Counted from the stretch's first letter, positions 24,847-34,334 are shown. The stretch is 57,391 nt of DNA from Pseudomonadota bacterium (GCA_021800795.1 JAJYYO010000023.1:1-57391); one strand, 5' to 3'. The notes: generated from the sequence alone by a model not told the origin. Translations and numbers: made by a program.

Positions 24847-25683
24847 ATGCTTGCAACGGCCGTCATCATGTTTCGGGAAGTGCTGGAAGCCTCCCTCATC
24901 ATTGCCATCGTGCTGGGCGCCAGCCGCGGCATCGTCAATCGGGGCAGATGGGTCGCTGCGGGCATCACGCTTGGACTGCTGGGCGCATCCATCGTAGCCA
25001 TTCTGGCCAATGTCGCCTCTTCCGAATTTTCCGGCAACGGCCAGGCATTGCTCAATGCGGTGATACTGCTCAGTGCGGTGGCCATGCTGACGTGGCACAA
25101 CGTGTGGATGAGTGCGCATGGCAAACAGCTCTCATCGGAAGTCAAAGCCGTCGGTACCGGCGTGCAGTCCGGCCAGCGCCCGATGACCGCATTGCTGATC
25201 ATCACGCTGGTGGCGGTCATGCGCGAGGGATCTGAAGCGGTGCTGTTTCTCTGGGCAATTGCCACGGGCGGCGAGCAAAGCATCAATATGTTGATGGGCG
25301 GTTTAGGCGGCGTAGTCGTCGGCATCCTGGTCGGCCTGCTCCTGTATATCGGCCTGTTGCGCATCCCGACACGGCACTTTTTTTCAGTCACGAGTTGGCT
25401 GATTCTGCTGCTCGCAGCAGGCCTCGCGGCCCAGGCTGCCGGCTTTCTCAATCAGCTAGGACTTCTGCCCGCGCTGGGCAACGGCTTGTGGAACACTTCC
25501 GGCATCCTGAGCCAGAACAGTCTGATTGGGCAATTCCTGCACATACTGATCGGTTACATTGCGCGTCCGTCGGGCATACAGGTCGTGTTCTATGTTGGCA
25601 CCCTGCTGAGCATTTTCCTTTTGATGCGCGTCTATGGCGGCAACCGCAAGGCGCAGGTAAAGCCCATAGAAAACCGGTGTTGA
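24847..25683 (+). CDS. FTR1-family iron permease
   Basis: A 278-residue membrane protein with about seven hydrophobic helices and the two REXXE iron-binding motifs that define the FTR1/EfeU family: REVLEASLIIAIVLG near the N-terminus and MREGSEAVLFLWAIA in the middle. It moves iron through the inner membrane. It is the second gene of the Fur-box operon, directly after the cupredoxin gene. There is no EfeB-like peroxidase nearby, so the module is of the cupredoxin-FTR1 kind, not a full EfeUOB system. Confidence 0.93.
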   Translation: MLATAVIMFREVLEASLIIAIVLGASRGIVNRGRWVAAGITLGLLGASIVAILANVASSEFSGNGQALLNAVILLSAVAMLTWHNVWMSAHGKQLSSEVKAVGTGVQSGQRPMTALLIITLVAVMREGSEAVLFLWAIATGGEQSINMLMGGLGGVVVGILVGLLLYIGLLRIPTRHFFSVTSWLILLLAAGLAAQAAGFLNQLGLLPALGNGLWNTSGILSQNSLIGQFLHILIGYIARPSGIQVVFYVGTLLSIFLLMRVYGGNRKAQVKPIENRC

Positions 25684-25757
25684 AGGGCGATTGCAACTTT
25701 TCATCTGCCTGGGCAAGTGAATAAATGCCTCATGCAACAATCCAAGGGAGTCATACG

Positions 25758-26504
25758 ATGACAACGAATTCGGCAGCAATTGCGGCGCTTGCCACCATGT
25801 TTACTATGTTTACTTTGGGAGCGGATGCTGCCCGCGCGGAAAACGACTTTATCGTCTATTCGCCCAGCGTAATCCAGGGACAAAGCGAAGTCGAAGTATA
25901 TGGCTTCGCCTCACAGGATGGCCGCAGCGCTCTCAATGGCGCCAGCGGCTACAATGTGTCGGTGGCGCACGCCTTTACCAGCTGGTGGAAGGCCGAAGCT
26001 TACATCGGTCAATTCAATCGCGATCCCGGCGGCTCAACGCACCCTTCAGGTTATGAGCTGGAGAACACATTCCAGCTTACCTCTCCGGGTGAATACTGGG
26101 CAAACCTGGGACTTCTGGCATCGTATGCACACAGTAAACTGGAAGGTGTGCCGAGTGCCGTCGAATTCGGCCCGCTGTTTGAGAAGATGTCCGGACATAT
26201 CAATCAGCGACTCAATTTTATTTTTGGCAAACAGGTTGGCGCCGCGGCAAGCAGCAGCTATGCAATCCGCTCAGCCTACAGCGTAGGCTACAATATCAAT
26301 GCCGGCCGCGCCACCTACACGCCGGGCATTGAGGCCTACTTTCGCCCTGTTGACAACGCCTACCAGATAGGGCCTGTATTCTCCGGAGAACTGAGATCAC
26401 ATGGCGGAAAAGAGCTGGGATACAGCATCGGCATCGTCTTCGGCGTCAACCCCGGCGCCCCGAGCCAAACACTTTTGGCTCGACTGGAATACGAATTCTT
26501 TTGA
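25758..26504 (+). CDS. Putative outer-membrane beta-barrel protein
   Basis: A 248-residue protein with a signal peptide (MFTLGADAARAE cleavage region) and alternating-residue strands typical of beta-barrels (EVEVYGFASQDG, KAEAYIGQF, SYAIRSAYSVGYNINAG), ending in the aromatic F that marks outer-membrane proteins (RLEYEFF). The start at 25758 is preceded by GGGAG; a longer frame from 25725 lacks this. It follows the FTR1 gene after 74 bases and probably belongs to the same iron-regulated unit. Its substrate is unknown; there is no plug domain, so it is not a TonB-dependent receptor. Confidence 0.75.
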   Translation: MTTNSAAIAALATMFTMFTLGADAARAENDFIVYSPSVIQGQSEVEVYGFASQDGRSALNGASGYNVSVAHAFTSWWKAEAYIGQFNRDPGGSTHPSGYELENTFQLTSPGEYWANLGLLASYAHSKLEGVPSAVEFGPLFEKMSGHINQRLNFIFGKQVGAAASSSYAIRSAYSVGYNINAGRATYTPGIEAYFRPVDNAYQIGPVFSGELRSHGGKELGYSIGIVFGVNPGAPSQTLLARLEYEFF

Positions 26505-26541
26505 CCTGATGACGTTATCTGCCGAACAGCATCCAATTAAA

Positions 26542-26580
26542 AACGGGCTAGACCGTTTATGGTCTAACCCGTTGATTTTT
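26542..26580. terminator. Bidirectional rho-independent terminator
   Basis: AACGGGCTAGACC and GGTCTAACCCGTT form a 13-bp stem with one mismatch and a five-base loop. It is followed by GATTTTT on the plus strand and by a T-run (from AAAAA at 26538-26543) on the minus strand. It ends the iron operon and the tRNA transcript. Confidence 0.88.
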
Positions 26581-26657
26581 TGGTAGGAACGAGCAGATTC
26601 GAACTGCTGACCCCTTGGATGTCGACCAAGTGCTCTAACCAACTGAGCTACGCTCCT
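26581..26657 (-). tRNA. tRNA-Val (anticodon GAC)
   Basis: A 77-base cloverleaf with encoded CCA: acceptor AGGAGCG/CGTTCCT (one G-T pair), D arm GCTC/GAGC, anticodon stem CTTGG/CCAAG with loop TCGACAT, and T arm AGCAG-TTCGAAT-CTGCT. The anticodon is GAC, reading valine codons GUC and GUU. Position 33 is C where elongator tRNAs nearly always have U. Confidence 0.93.
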
Positions 26658-26726
26658 TTTGAAGAGGGCGCATTGTAGCCGAAACCAGGTCCGACTTCAA
26701 ACTTTATTCCGCCCCGCCGGATGAGT

Positions 26727-28109
26727 TCAATAACCGCTCGACGCCAGATTGTCGAAGCGCGTGTATTCGCCTCTGAAAGCCAGCGCCACCGTGCCGATCG
26801 GGCCGTTACGCTGTTTGCCGATGATGATCTCGGCCTTGCCCTTGTCCGCCGAATCGGAGTTGTAGACTTCGTCGCGGTAGATGAACAGAATCAGGTCGGC
26901 ATCCTGCTCGATCGCACCGGATTCGCGCAGGTCGGACATCACCGGGCGTTTGTTGGGGCGCTGTTCCAGCGAACGGTTGAGCTGCGAGAGCGCCATCACC
27001 GGGCACTGCAATTCCTTCGCCAGACTCTTCAGGCCGCGTGAGATTTCGGAAATCTCCGTGGCGCGGTTCTCGCTGGCCTTGCCCGCGTTGGAACTCATCA
27101 GTTGCAAATAATCCACTACGATCAAGCCCAGCTGTCCCTGCTGGCGATGCAGACGGCGCGCCCGTGCGCGCAGATCCAGCGACGACAGGGCGGCCGTTTC
27201 GTCGATGAACATCGGCGCGTCGTTGAGCTTGCCCAGCGCATGAGTCAGCCGCCCCCAGTCGTCATCCTGCAACTTGCCCGAGCGCAGATCGTGCTGATTG
27301 AGCTTGCCTACCGACCCCAGCATACGCATCGCCAGTTGCGCAGCCCCCATTTCCATACTGAAAATCGCCACCGGCAGCTTGCTGTCCAGCGCAATATTTT
27401 CCGCGATATTGATCGAAAAAGCCGTCTTGCCCATACTGGGGCGCCCCGCCACGATCACCAGATCGCCCGCCTGCAAACCGGAGGTCATCTTGTCCAGATC
27501 GGCAAAGCCGGTCGGCGTACCCGTCACATCGCTGGCATTGTCGCGCCCGTACAGCGTCTCGATGCGTTCGACCACCTGAGTGAGCAGCGGCGGCATGGAC
27601 ATGAAACCCTGCTTGCCCTTCGATCCCGCTTCGGCGATTTCGAACACCTTGCCTTCCGCTTCATCGAGCAACTGCGCGGCATCGCGCCCGGTCGGGTTGT
27701 AGGCGCTGGCGGCAATCTCCGTCCCGACCTCCACCAGTTTGCGCATGATGGAACGCTCGCGCACGATCTCGCCATAGCGCCTGACATTGGCAGCCGAGGG
27801 GACATTCTGCACCAGACTGCCGAGATAGGCCAGACCGCCCGCCTTGTCGAGCTCATTATTGCTTTCCAGCGATTCCGCCACCGTGATCACATCCACCGGC
27901 TTGGCCTGCTCGCTCATACGCACGATCTGCCGGTAAATCAATCGGTGCTCGCGACGATAGAAATCGTCTTCGGTGATCAGATCGGCGATTTTATCCAGCG
28001 CGGAAGACTCCAGCATCAGGCCGCCCAACACCGATTGCTCGGCTTCCACCGAGTGGGGAGGCAGCTTGATCTGATCGACTTGCGCGTCCGAATTTGAGAA
28101 ATTTTGCAT
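26727..28109 (-). CDS. dnaB: Replicative DNA helicase DnaB
   Basis: A 460-residue hexameric helicase of the replication fork. The N-terminal helical domain begins KLPPHSVEAEQSVLGGLMLE; the C-terminal RecA-like domain has Walker A AGRPSMGKTAFSIN (221-234), IFSMEMGAAQLAMRML, Walker B LIVVDYLQLMS, LSQLNRSLEQRPNKRPVMSDLRESGAIEQD and the arginine-finger region at the end. No intein is present. It is downstream of rplI on the same strand, the usual proteobacterial order; a terminator at 28175 separates the two. Confidence 0.97.
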   Translation of the reverse strand: MQNFSNSDAQVDQIKLPPHSVEAEQSVLGGLMLESSALDKIADLITEDDFYRREHRLIYRQIVRMSEQAKPVDVITVAESLESNNELDKAGGLAYLGSLVQNVPSAANVRRYGEIVRERSIMRKLVEVGTEIAASAYNPTGRDAAQLLDEAEGKVFEIAEAGSKGKQGFMSMPPLLTQVVERIETLYGRDNASDVTGTPTGFADLDKMTSGLQAGDLVIVAGRPSMGKTAFSINIAENIALDSKLPVAIFSMEMGAAQLAMRMLGSVGKLNQHDLRSGKLQDDDWGRLTHALGKLNDAPMFIDETAALSSLDLRARARRLHRQQGQLGLIVVDYLQLMSSNAGKASENRATEISEISRGLKSLAKELQCPVMALSQLNRSLEQRPNKRPVMSDLRESGAIEQDADLILFIYRDEVYNSDSADKGKAEIIIGKQRNGPIGTVALAFRGEYTRFDNLASSGY

Positions 28110-28174
28110 GGTTAAACCTGAGAACTTGCCAAGAAGCGCATTTTACCTTGCCTCGCGCAAACTTTTATGGAAAT

Positions 28175-28203
28175 AAAAAAGGACTGTTTCCAGTCCTTTT
28201 TTT
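28175..28203 (-). terminator. Rho-independent terminator after rplI
   Basis: The stem GGACTG/CAGTCC, extended by A/T pairs on both sides, with a TTTC loop and T-runs, is located 24 bases after the rplI stop. It ends the rpsF-rpsR-rplI transcript before dnaB. Confidence 0.88.
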
Positions 28204-28226
28204 GTGCTGCCTTACTGCGAACGGTT

Positions 28227-28676
28227 CTAGTGTTCGCCGAGCACGGAAACCGTGATATCGGCTGCCACGTCGGTGTGCAACTGAATGCCGACGGTGTAAT
28301 CGCCGACCGATTTCAGGTGACCTTCGGCCATACGCACTTGCGCCTTGTCAACCACAAAACCCATAGCTGCCAATGCGGTTGCGATATCTGCATTGGTCAC
28401 GGAACCGAACAGACGTCCGTCCACACCGGCCTTTTGCGAAATCTGCACGGTCAAACCGGCCAGCTTCTCGCCGCGTGCCTGCGCATCAGCCAGTTTCGCC
28501 TGGTCGGCCGCCATGATTTCTGCGCGACGCACTTCGAACTCAGCCATATTGGCTGTCGTTGCACGCTTTGCCTTGCCTTGCGGGATCAGAAAGTTACGGG
28601 CATAGCCGTTCTTGACTTTGACCACATCGCCCAATTGACCCAGATTGATCACTTTTTCCATCAGAATTATTTGCAT
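28227..28676 (-). CDS. rplI: 50S ribosomal protein L9
   Basis: A 149-residue L9 with the standard N-terminal rRNA-binding domain [36 protein letters not shown], a long connecting helix, and the C-terminal domain including [19 protein letters not shown]. It binds domain V of 23S rRNA. It follows rpsR after 11 bases in the rpsF-rpsR-rplI operon. Confidence 0.97.
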   Translation of the reverse strand: MQIILMEKVINLGQLGDVVKVKNGYARNFLIPQGKAKRATTANMAEFEVRRAEIMAADQAKLADAQARGEKLAGLTVQISQKAGVDGRLFGSVTNADIATALAAMGFVVDKAQVRMAEGHLKSVGDYTVGIQLHTDVAADITVSVLGEH

Positions 28677-28687
28677 GTCCGATACTC

Positions 28688-28963
28688 CTAGTGCAAATCA
28701 GTATAGGGCAGCAAAGCCAGGAAACGCGCGCGCTTCACGGCGGTGCTCAATTGACGCTGGTAGCGTGTCTTGGTACCCGTGATGCGAGCCGGAATCAGCT
28801 TGCCATTTTCAGAAATGAACTCCTTCAGGATATTCACATCCTTGTAATCTACTTCAGCGATTTTCTCGACTGTGAAGCGGCAGAATTTGCGACGCTTGAA
28901 CAGATTATTGCGAGAAAAACGCTTCTTTTTGTCATCGGTACTCTTGCTTGATGGACGAGCCAT
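28688..28963 (-). CDS. rpsR: 30S ribosomal protein S18
   Basis: A 91-residue S18 from the ATG at 28963 ([20 protein letters not shown]); a longer frame adds 14 atypical residues. The core [36 protein letters not shown] and [19 protein letters not shown] is conserved. S18 binds S6 in the platform of the 30S subunit. The 59 bases to rpsF leave no room for priB, which often lies between the two in betaproteobacteria. Confidence 0.96.
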   Translation of the reverse strand: MARPSSKSTDDKKKRFSRNNLFKRRKFCRFTVEKIAEVDYKDVNILKEFISENGKLIPARITGTKTRYQRQLSTAVKRARFLALLPYTDLH

Positions 28964-29022
28964 GATATTCCCTTCTATTGATAAGCCGTTGCGCTTGCGC
29001 TGCAACGATTAGTCGAGCGGAT

Positions 29023-29403
29023 TTAAGCTTCTACGCTTTCATCTCTGGTCTGAACAAAGTCTTCGCTGAGCACTGAACGGGATTTTTCTTCCTTCATCAT
29101 TGCCGATGGAACAGTGACAGCCGTCTTGGTCTTGACGGTCAGATGACGCAAGACTGCATCATTGAAGCGGAACGCATGCTCCAGCTCGTCCAATGCTTCC
29201 TGATTGCATTCGATATTCATCAGCACATAGTGCGCCTTGTGAATTTTCTGGATGGCATAGGCCAGCTGGCGGCGGCCCCAGTCTTCCAGACGATGGATCT
29301 GACCACCCTTGGAAGTGACTAATGTGCGATAACGCTCGATCATTGCGGGTACTTGTTCGCTTTGATCGGGATGCACGATAAACACGATTTCGTAATGTCG
29401 CAT
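29023..29403 (-). CDS. rpsF: 30S ribosomal protein S6
   Basis: A 126-residue S6: [74 protein letters not shown]. The C-terminal tail after residue 95 is longer and charged. Its start has AGGAGA upstream. It is the first gene of the ribosomal operon, with a strong sigma-70 promoter 90-117 bases upstream. Confidence 0.97.
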   Translation of the reverse strand: MRHYEIVFIVHPDQSEQVPAMIERYRTLVTSKGGQIHRLEDWGRRQLAYAIQKIHKAHYVLMNIECNQEALDELEHAFRFNDAVLRHLTVKTKTAVTVPSAMMKEEKSRSVLSEDFVQTRDESVEA

Positions 29404-29492
29404 TACATCTCCTTATGGTAATAAAAGCCCCCCGCCATGCGAGACGGTGGAGCAAGGCTATAAAACCGACTATCGGCTTTACAGGGGCGCGC

Positions 29493-29520
29493 ATTATAAT
29501 GGAATACACGGAATCGTCAA
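29493..29520 (-). promoter_or_regulatory. Sigma-70 promoter of the rpsF operon
   Basis: On the minus strand TTGACG (29520-29515) and TATAAT (29498-29493) are separated by 16 bases, close to the ideal promoter. The leader to rpsF is about 85 bases and contains a GC-rich inverted repeat (CGATAGTCGG type), which may be an S6:S18 autoregulatory site; the latter is inference. Confidence 0.8.
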
Positions 29521-29598
29521 GGGAAATAATGCGCCCCTGGATTAAGGATAAATGATACGTGCAGGCCCCCGGAGGGCGGGCGCTACGATCAGGTGCAC

Positions 29599-31645
29599 GT
29601 TTTCATCCCCACGCCTGTGGGGAACACCATGGGATGTGAACCCCTGGGTCTGGGTAATTTCGGTTCATCCCCACGCCTGTGGGGAACACGCATGGTCGGT
29701 CACCGGGATTTAAAGATGCTGCGGTTCATCCCCACGCCTGTGGGGAACACACCTCGGGCGCACCCCACGGGCAGGCGGCAGGCGGTTCATCCCCACGCCT
29801 GTGGGGAACACGGCAGAATCAATTCGTGTTACTCGGTCTGTTGCGGTTCATCCCCACGCCTGTGGGGAACACAGCTTGCATATGCGTTTTTACAATACAG
29901 TCTTCGGTTCATCCCCACGCCTGTGGGGAACACAGCCCCTTCTCAACCTCACCCACCAACCGTGCCGGTTCATCCCCACGCCTGTGGGGAACACTCGCCA
30001 TCCACGGCCACAATCGCCCCAGGATACGGTTCATCCCCACGCCTGTGGGGAACACGTCGCCAGCCTTGTCCATGAAATCAGGGCTTGCGGTTCATCCCCA
30101 CGCCTGTGGGGAACACTTTCTCCAGATGAATGGAAAGAGCGCAAGCCTCGGTTCATCCCCACGCCTGTGGGGAACACCGCCTGAACAGGTTTACTGCAAG
30201 GCTGGCTGTCGGTTCATCCCCACGCCTGTGGGGAACACGATCGCTGACCAGGCGGCAATGCGAGCCAAGCCGGTTCATCCCCACGCCTGTGGGGAACACG
30301 ACCTCGTGAGCATTCGGCAACGCGGTTACGGCGGTTCATCCCCACGCCTGTGGGGAACACTCCTCCCAATCGAGGGCGCCCGCTAGCCTCTCCGGTTCAT
30401 CCCCACGCCTGTGGGGAACACACCGACTTGGCGCCCTTGATCGCGGCTCCGATCGGTTCATCCCCACGCCTGTGGGGAACACACCCCGCTGCTGGGTAGC
30501 GAAGACTATCCAGGCGGTTCATCCCCACGCCTGTGGGGAACACCAATCAAAGTCCTGCGGATATTCGAGTAGCCTCGGTTCATCCCCACGCCTGTGGGGA
30601 ACACGTGTGCTGCCCGCTCTGCGCACGCTCTGTGAAGAGGTTCATCCCCACGCCTGTGGGGAACACTGAACAGTTTGCAGCGCGGTGTAATGGCCTAGCG
30701 GTTCATCCCCACGCCTGTGGGGAACACCTGAACAGAAAACCGTAATCGATTGAGGATTCCGGTTCATCCCCACGCCTGTGGGGAACACGGACTGTATCGG
30801 ATCGACGACGAAGTTGACGACGGTTCATCCCCACGCCTGTGGGGAACACAACTTTGACTGTAATCGCAATCCTGCTCACTACGGTTCATCCCCACGCCTG
30901 TGGGGAACACCATACCTGGTTCCACGCAAAGGCATCGTGTACCGGTTCATCCCCACGCCTGTGGGGAACACACAGCGCCCATATTTGTTGCCCGTAAGGT
31001 GTACGGTTCATCCCCACGCCTGTGGGGAACACGGATTTAGTCGTAGCGCAGGCAGTGAAGATGGTGCGGTTCATCCCCACGCCTGTGGGGAACACTTCCT
31101 GATGGAAGATGGCGAATATGCCCGCGCCGGTTCATCCCCACGCCTGTGGGGAACACGATTGACGGATGAAGAGGTCATGATCGCAAAACGGTTCATCCCC
31201 ACGCCTGTGGGGAACACAATATTTCAAGCCTGACGGTGATCCCGTTGGGCGGTTCATCCCCACGCCTGTGGGGAACACATCGCTCAGTGCGTTGGCGTAC
31301 AAGCAAATGCCGGTTCATCCCCACGCCTGTGGGGAACACATGAAGAAGTCGCGAAGTATGGCCTGAGCAAGCGGTTCATCCCCACGCCTGTGGGGAACAC
31401 GGTGGCTGGGGTGGCCGAGCTGATTATGGTGGTGGTTCATCCCCACGCCTGTGGGGAACACTCGACAAATTTGAGCAATTCAGGCGAAGGAACCTGGTTC
31501 ATCCCCACGCCTGTGAGGAACACAACGGCATATCCGGCCAGTGCGCCCGCTGCTCCGGTTCATCCCCACGCCTGTGAGGAACACGAACACGCAGCACTGT
31601 GGCAACTCAAGCTATGCGGTTCATCCCCACGCCTGTGAGGAACAC
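29599..31645 (-). CRISPR. Type I-E CRISPR array, 34 repeats and 33 spacers
   Basis: The 29-base repeat begins CGGTTCATCCCC on the plus strand and ends GTGGGGAACAC; CCCCAC/GTGGGG with loop GCCT forms the hairpin. In the functional (minus) orientation it starts GTGTTCCCC and ends GGGATGAACCG, like E. coli I-E repeats. Spacers are 32 bases; four intervals are longer (starting at 29599, 30576, 31004 and 31433; 33-34 bases). The first plus-strand repeat (29599) is degenerate at its start and marks the leader-distal end. The last three (31495, 31556, 31617) share a G-to-A change in the stem. All spacers differ by eye. The array lies downstream of cas2 on the same strand, so new spacers are added at the right end. 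Confidence 0.99.
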
Positions 31646-31705
31646 ACTTCTTCCATCTCGTTGAATTTTAAATTAAATCCAACGATGCAAAATTCTACCA
31701 GATTT
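31646..31705 (-). promoter_or_regulatory. CRISPR leader
   Basis: Only 60 bases separate the cas2 stop from the first repeat. They are AT-rich and contain a 24-base imperfect inverted repeat at 31660-31683 (GTTGAATTT and AAATCCAAC arms, one mismatch). It should hold the array promoter and the site recognised during spacer insertion. No clear IHF consensus was found. Confidence 0.65.
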
Positions 31706-32903
<1,198 letters not shown>

Positions 32904-32909
32904 AGAAAA

Positions 32910-33305
32910 TCAGCCCGGCAGGTCGAACAGCGCTATGTCGTCCATCGGATAGTGCTTACGGTTGCTTGTCCACAAGGGGCAACGGTTCTGCCGTGCGCTG
33001 GCGGCCAGCAGGTAATCTTCAAGAGAAATTCCCTGGTGTGCTTTACGGTAACGGTGAGCATAATGCCCGGCCTGCAGCCCGGTTTCGCTGTCGATACTGA
33101 TGCGTTTGCAGAGGCTGAATAAGGTTTCAATCTCTTTGTGCTCACGCTGAAAAGCGCCGGCATAAATTTCTGCCACAACAACAGGCGACAGCAAAAACAC
33201 GCTTTTCGATTCCAGCAATTCGATAAAACGCGCCACCGTTTGCGGCTGTTTTTTTAGCAGGTGGATGACAATGTCGGTATCCAGCACAAGACAGTCAGGC
33301 GTCAT
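32910..33305 (-). CDS. vapC: VapC-type PIN-domain toxin
   Basis: A 131-residue PIN ribonuclease with all active-site elements: LDTDIVIHLL (D9), VVVAEIYAG (E46), ISLEDYLLAASA (D97) and LWTSNRKHY. VapC toxins cleave tRNA or rRNA when not bound by VapB. It starts at the ATG at 33305, overlapping the vapB end by 11 bases; a longer upstream frame runs inside vapB. The gene appears intact. It separates cas6e from cas1, where other I-E loci have nothing. Confidence 0.92.
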   Translation of the reverse strand: MTPDCLVLDTDIVIHLLKKQPQTVARFIELLESKSVFLLSPVVVAEIYAGAFQREHKEIETLFSLCKRISIDSETGLQAGHYAHRYRKAHQGISLEDYLLAASARQNRCPLWTSNRKHYPMDDIALFDLPG

Positions 33306-33555
33306 CTGTTTTGGCTTGAAGCAGGCGGCTGGTATTGCGCAGTTTGCGCACATAGACTTCCGGCTCAGTGTTGGCAAAGCTTTCCAACGGCTTGAGACGT
33401 TCGAAAAATGCACGGGCATCGGCTACCGGGTCTTGCTGGATGTCCTTTTCCAGGGAGCGGCGAATGAGTTCTGAAATGCTCACACCGACATTATGTGACT
33501 GTGCCTTAAGCCTTTCGTACATGTCATTCTGAAGATAAATCTGGGTGCGGTGCAT
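33295..33555 (-). CDS. vapB: VapB-type ribbon-helix-helix antitoxin
   Basis: An 86-residue protein with an RHH DNA-binding N-terminus: MHRTQIYLQNDMYERLKAQS, VGVSISELIRRSLEKDI. The C-terminal half would bind VapC. Upstream are a sigma-70 promoter and a perfect 7-bp inverted repeat overlapping the -10 element, a likely autoregulatory operator. It forms a standard overlapping vapB-vapC pair and makes the TA module independent of the cas promoter. Confidence 0.9.
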   Translation of the reverse strand: MHRTQIYLQNDMYERLKAQSHNVGVSISELIRRSLEKDIQQDPVADARAFFERLKPLESFANTEPEVYVRKLRNTSRLLQAKTDDA

Positions 33556-33575
33556 GATTTGCGTTCCTTAATGTG

Positions 33576-33620
33576 ATGTATATTTTTATACATTATAGTG
33601 AAAGAGGTGCCGCCTGTCAT
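33576..33620 (-). promoter_or_regulatory. vapBC promoter and operator
   Basis: On the minus strand ATGACA (33620-33615), a 17-base spacer and TATAAT (33597-33592) form a good promoter. At 33576-33593 ATGTATA-4-TATACAT is a perfect palindrome overlapping the start of the -10 box, a suitable site for VapB binding. Confidence 0.75.
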
Positions 33621-33708
33621 GCAGCAGCAAATCAGTTTCGGCAATGTACAGCGCGTCATGCCCCGACGCACGCAACACAGCAACGGGGGTGCCCAGCTGC
33701 AAGTATCC
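33597..33708 (-). pseudogene. Possible DUF5615 (PIN-like) remnant
   Basis: Between the cas6e stop and vapB one minus frame reads LQLGTPVAVLRASGHDAL, YIAETDLLL. The pattern LRAxGHDxxYxAE occurs in DUF5615 PIN-like toxins. There is no start and the frame ends after about 45 residues. A match this short can be chance; it is given as a possible trace of another TA gene at this site. Confidence 0.3.
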
Positions 33709-33710
33709 GC

Positions 33711-34334
33711 TCAAATCCGCCGCACCAACAACAGGCCACAGCCGAAAGCCTTGGCGTGACCAATGCCATTTCCCAGCAGCTCAGTCATGCGTGTTGGATC
33801 ATTTACACGCAACACGCCCTCAAACGTAACAGGAACCAGCTTGCCACCTCGGTTGCCCTTGCGAAAATAGATAGGCGCATGAGGCAAAATATTGACAGCT
33901 TCAATTTCACCCGAGCTGGCGAGCTTGCGAGCGATCCATTCGCGCTGATCTTCTTCCTTGATTAACGGCACACGGCATTTTTCAGATTTTTTACTCGGCT
34001 TGGCATCGCGTTGCGCATCGGCGATGGTCTTGACCGGGTTTGCAGTAAGAAGAAATGCCAGCCGCTGACCTGCAACAGGCTGTGGTTGAATTTCGCGCGT
34101 ACCGACGATCACTATCCCTGCTGCGGCTTCTGGCGCGCGCCGCGATTGCACCAGCAAACGCGCTGGGCGGCCCGTCGGGTTGTCTTCGATACGGAACAGA
34201 AAACCCTGACGCAATTCTTCGCCGTTGCTACGGGTTTCTTTTTCCTCGCCGGGGAATAGCCTCCAAAGTTGACGGTGCAGGTTATAAGGGTTGCGGGCAA
34301 ACTCCCACGGGATTTCTACACGACTCAGAAACAT
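33711..34334 (-). CDS. cas6e: Cas6e (CasE) pre-crRNA endoribonuclease
   Basis: A 207-residue RAMP protein that cuts the CRISPR transcript 3' of the repeat hairpin and stays on the crRNA as part of Cascade. MFLSRVEIPWEFARNPYNLH includes the catalytic His near residue 20, with RQLWRLFPG following. The C-terminus has the glycine-rich loop TELLGNGIGHAKAFGCGLL. It overlaps the cas5e end by 10 bases. Confidence 0.93.
   Translation of the reverse strand: MFLSRVEIPWEFARNPYNLHRQLWRLFPGEEKETRSNGEELRQGFLFRIEDNPTGRPARLLVQSRRAPEAAAGIVIVGTREIQPQPVAGQRLAFLLTANPVKTIADAQRDAKPSKKSEKCRVPLIKEEDQREWIARKLASSGEIEAVNILPHAPIYFRKGNRGGKLVPVTFEGVLRVNDPTRMTELLGNGIGHAKAFGCGLLLVRRI

Noticed and set aside
29593..31638. Several open frames of 60-235 codons with repeated 'FIPTPVGNT' and 'VHPHACGEH' units in the CRISPR array
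   Set aside because: They are translations of the 29-base repeats; the 61-base period shifts the frame in a regular way. No ribosome-binding sites or family matches are seen.
33305..33419. Longer vapC start inside vapB
   Set aside because: The extra 38 residues are the vapB sequence read in another frame; the ATG at 33305 gives a normal PIN start.
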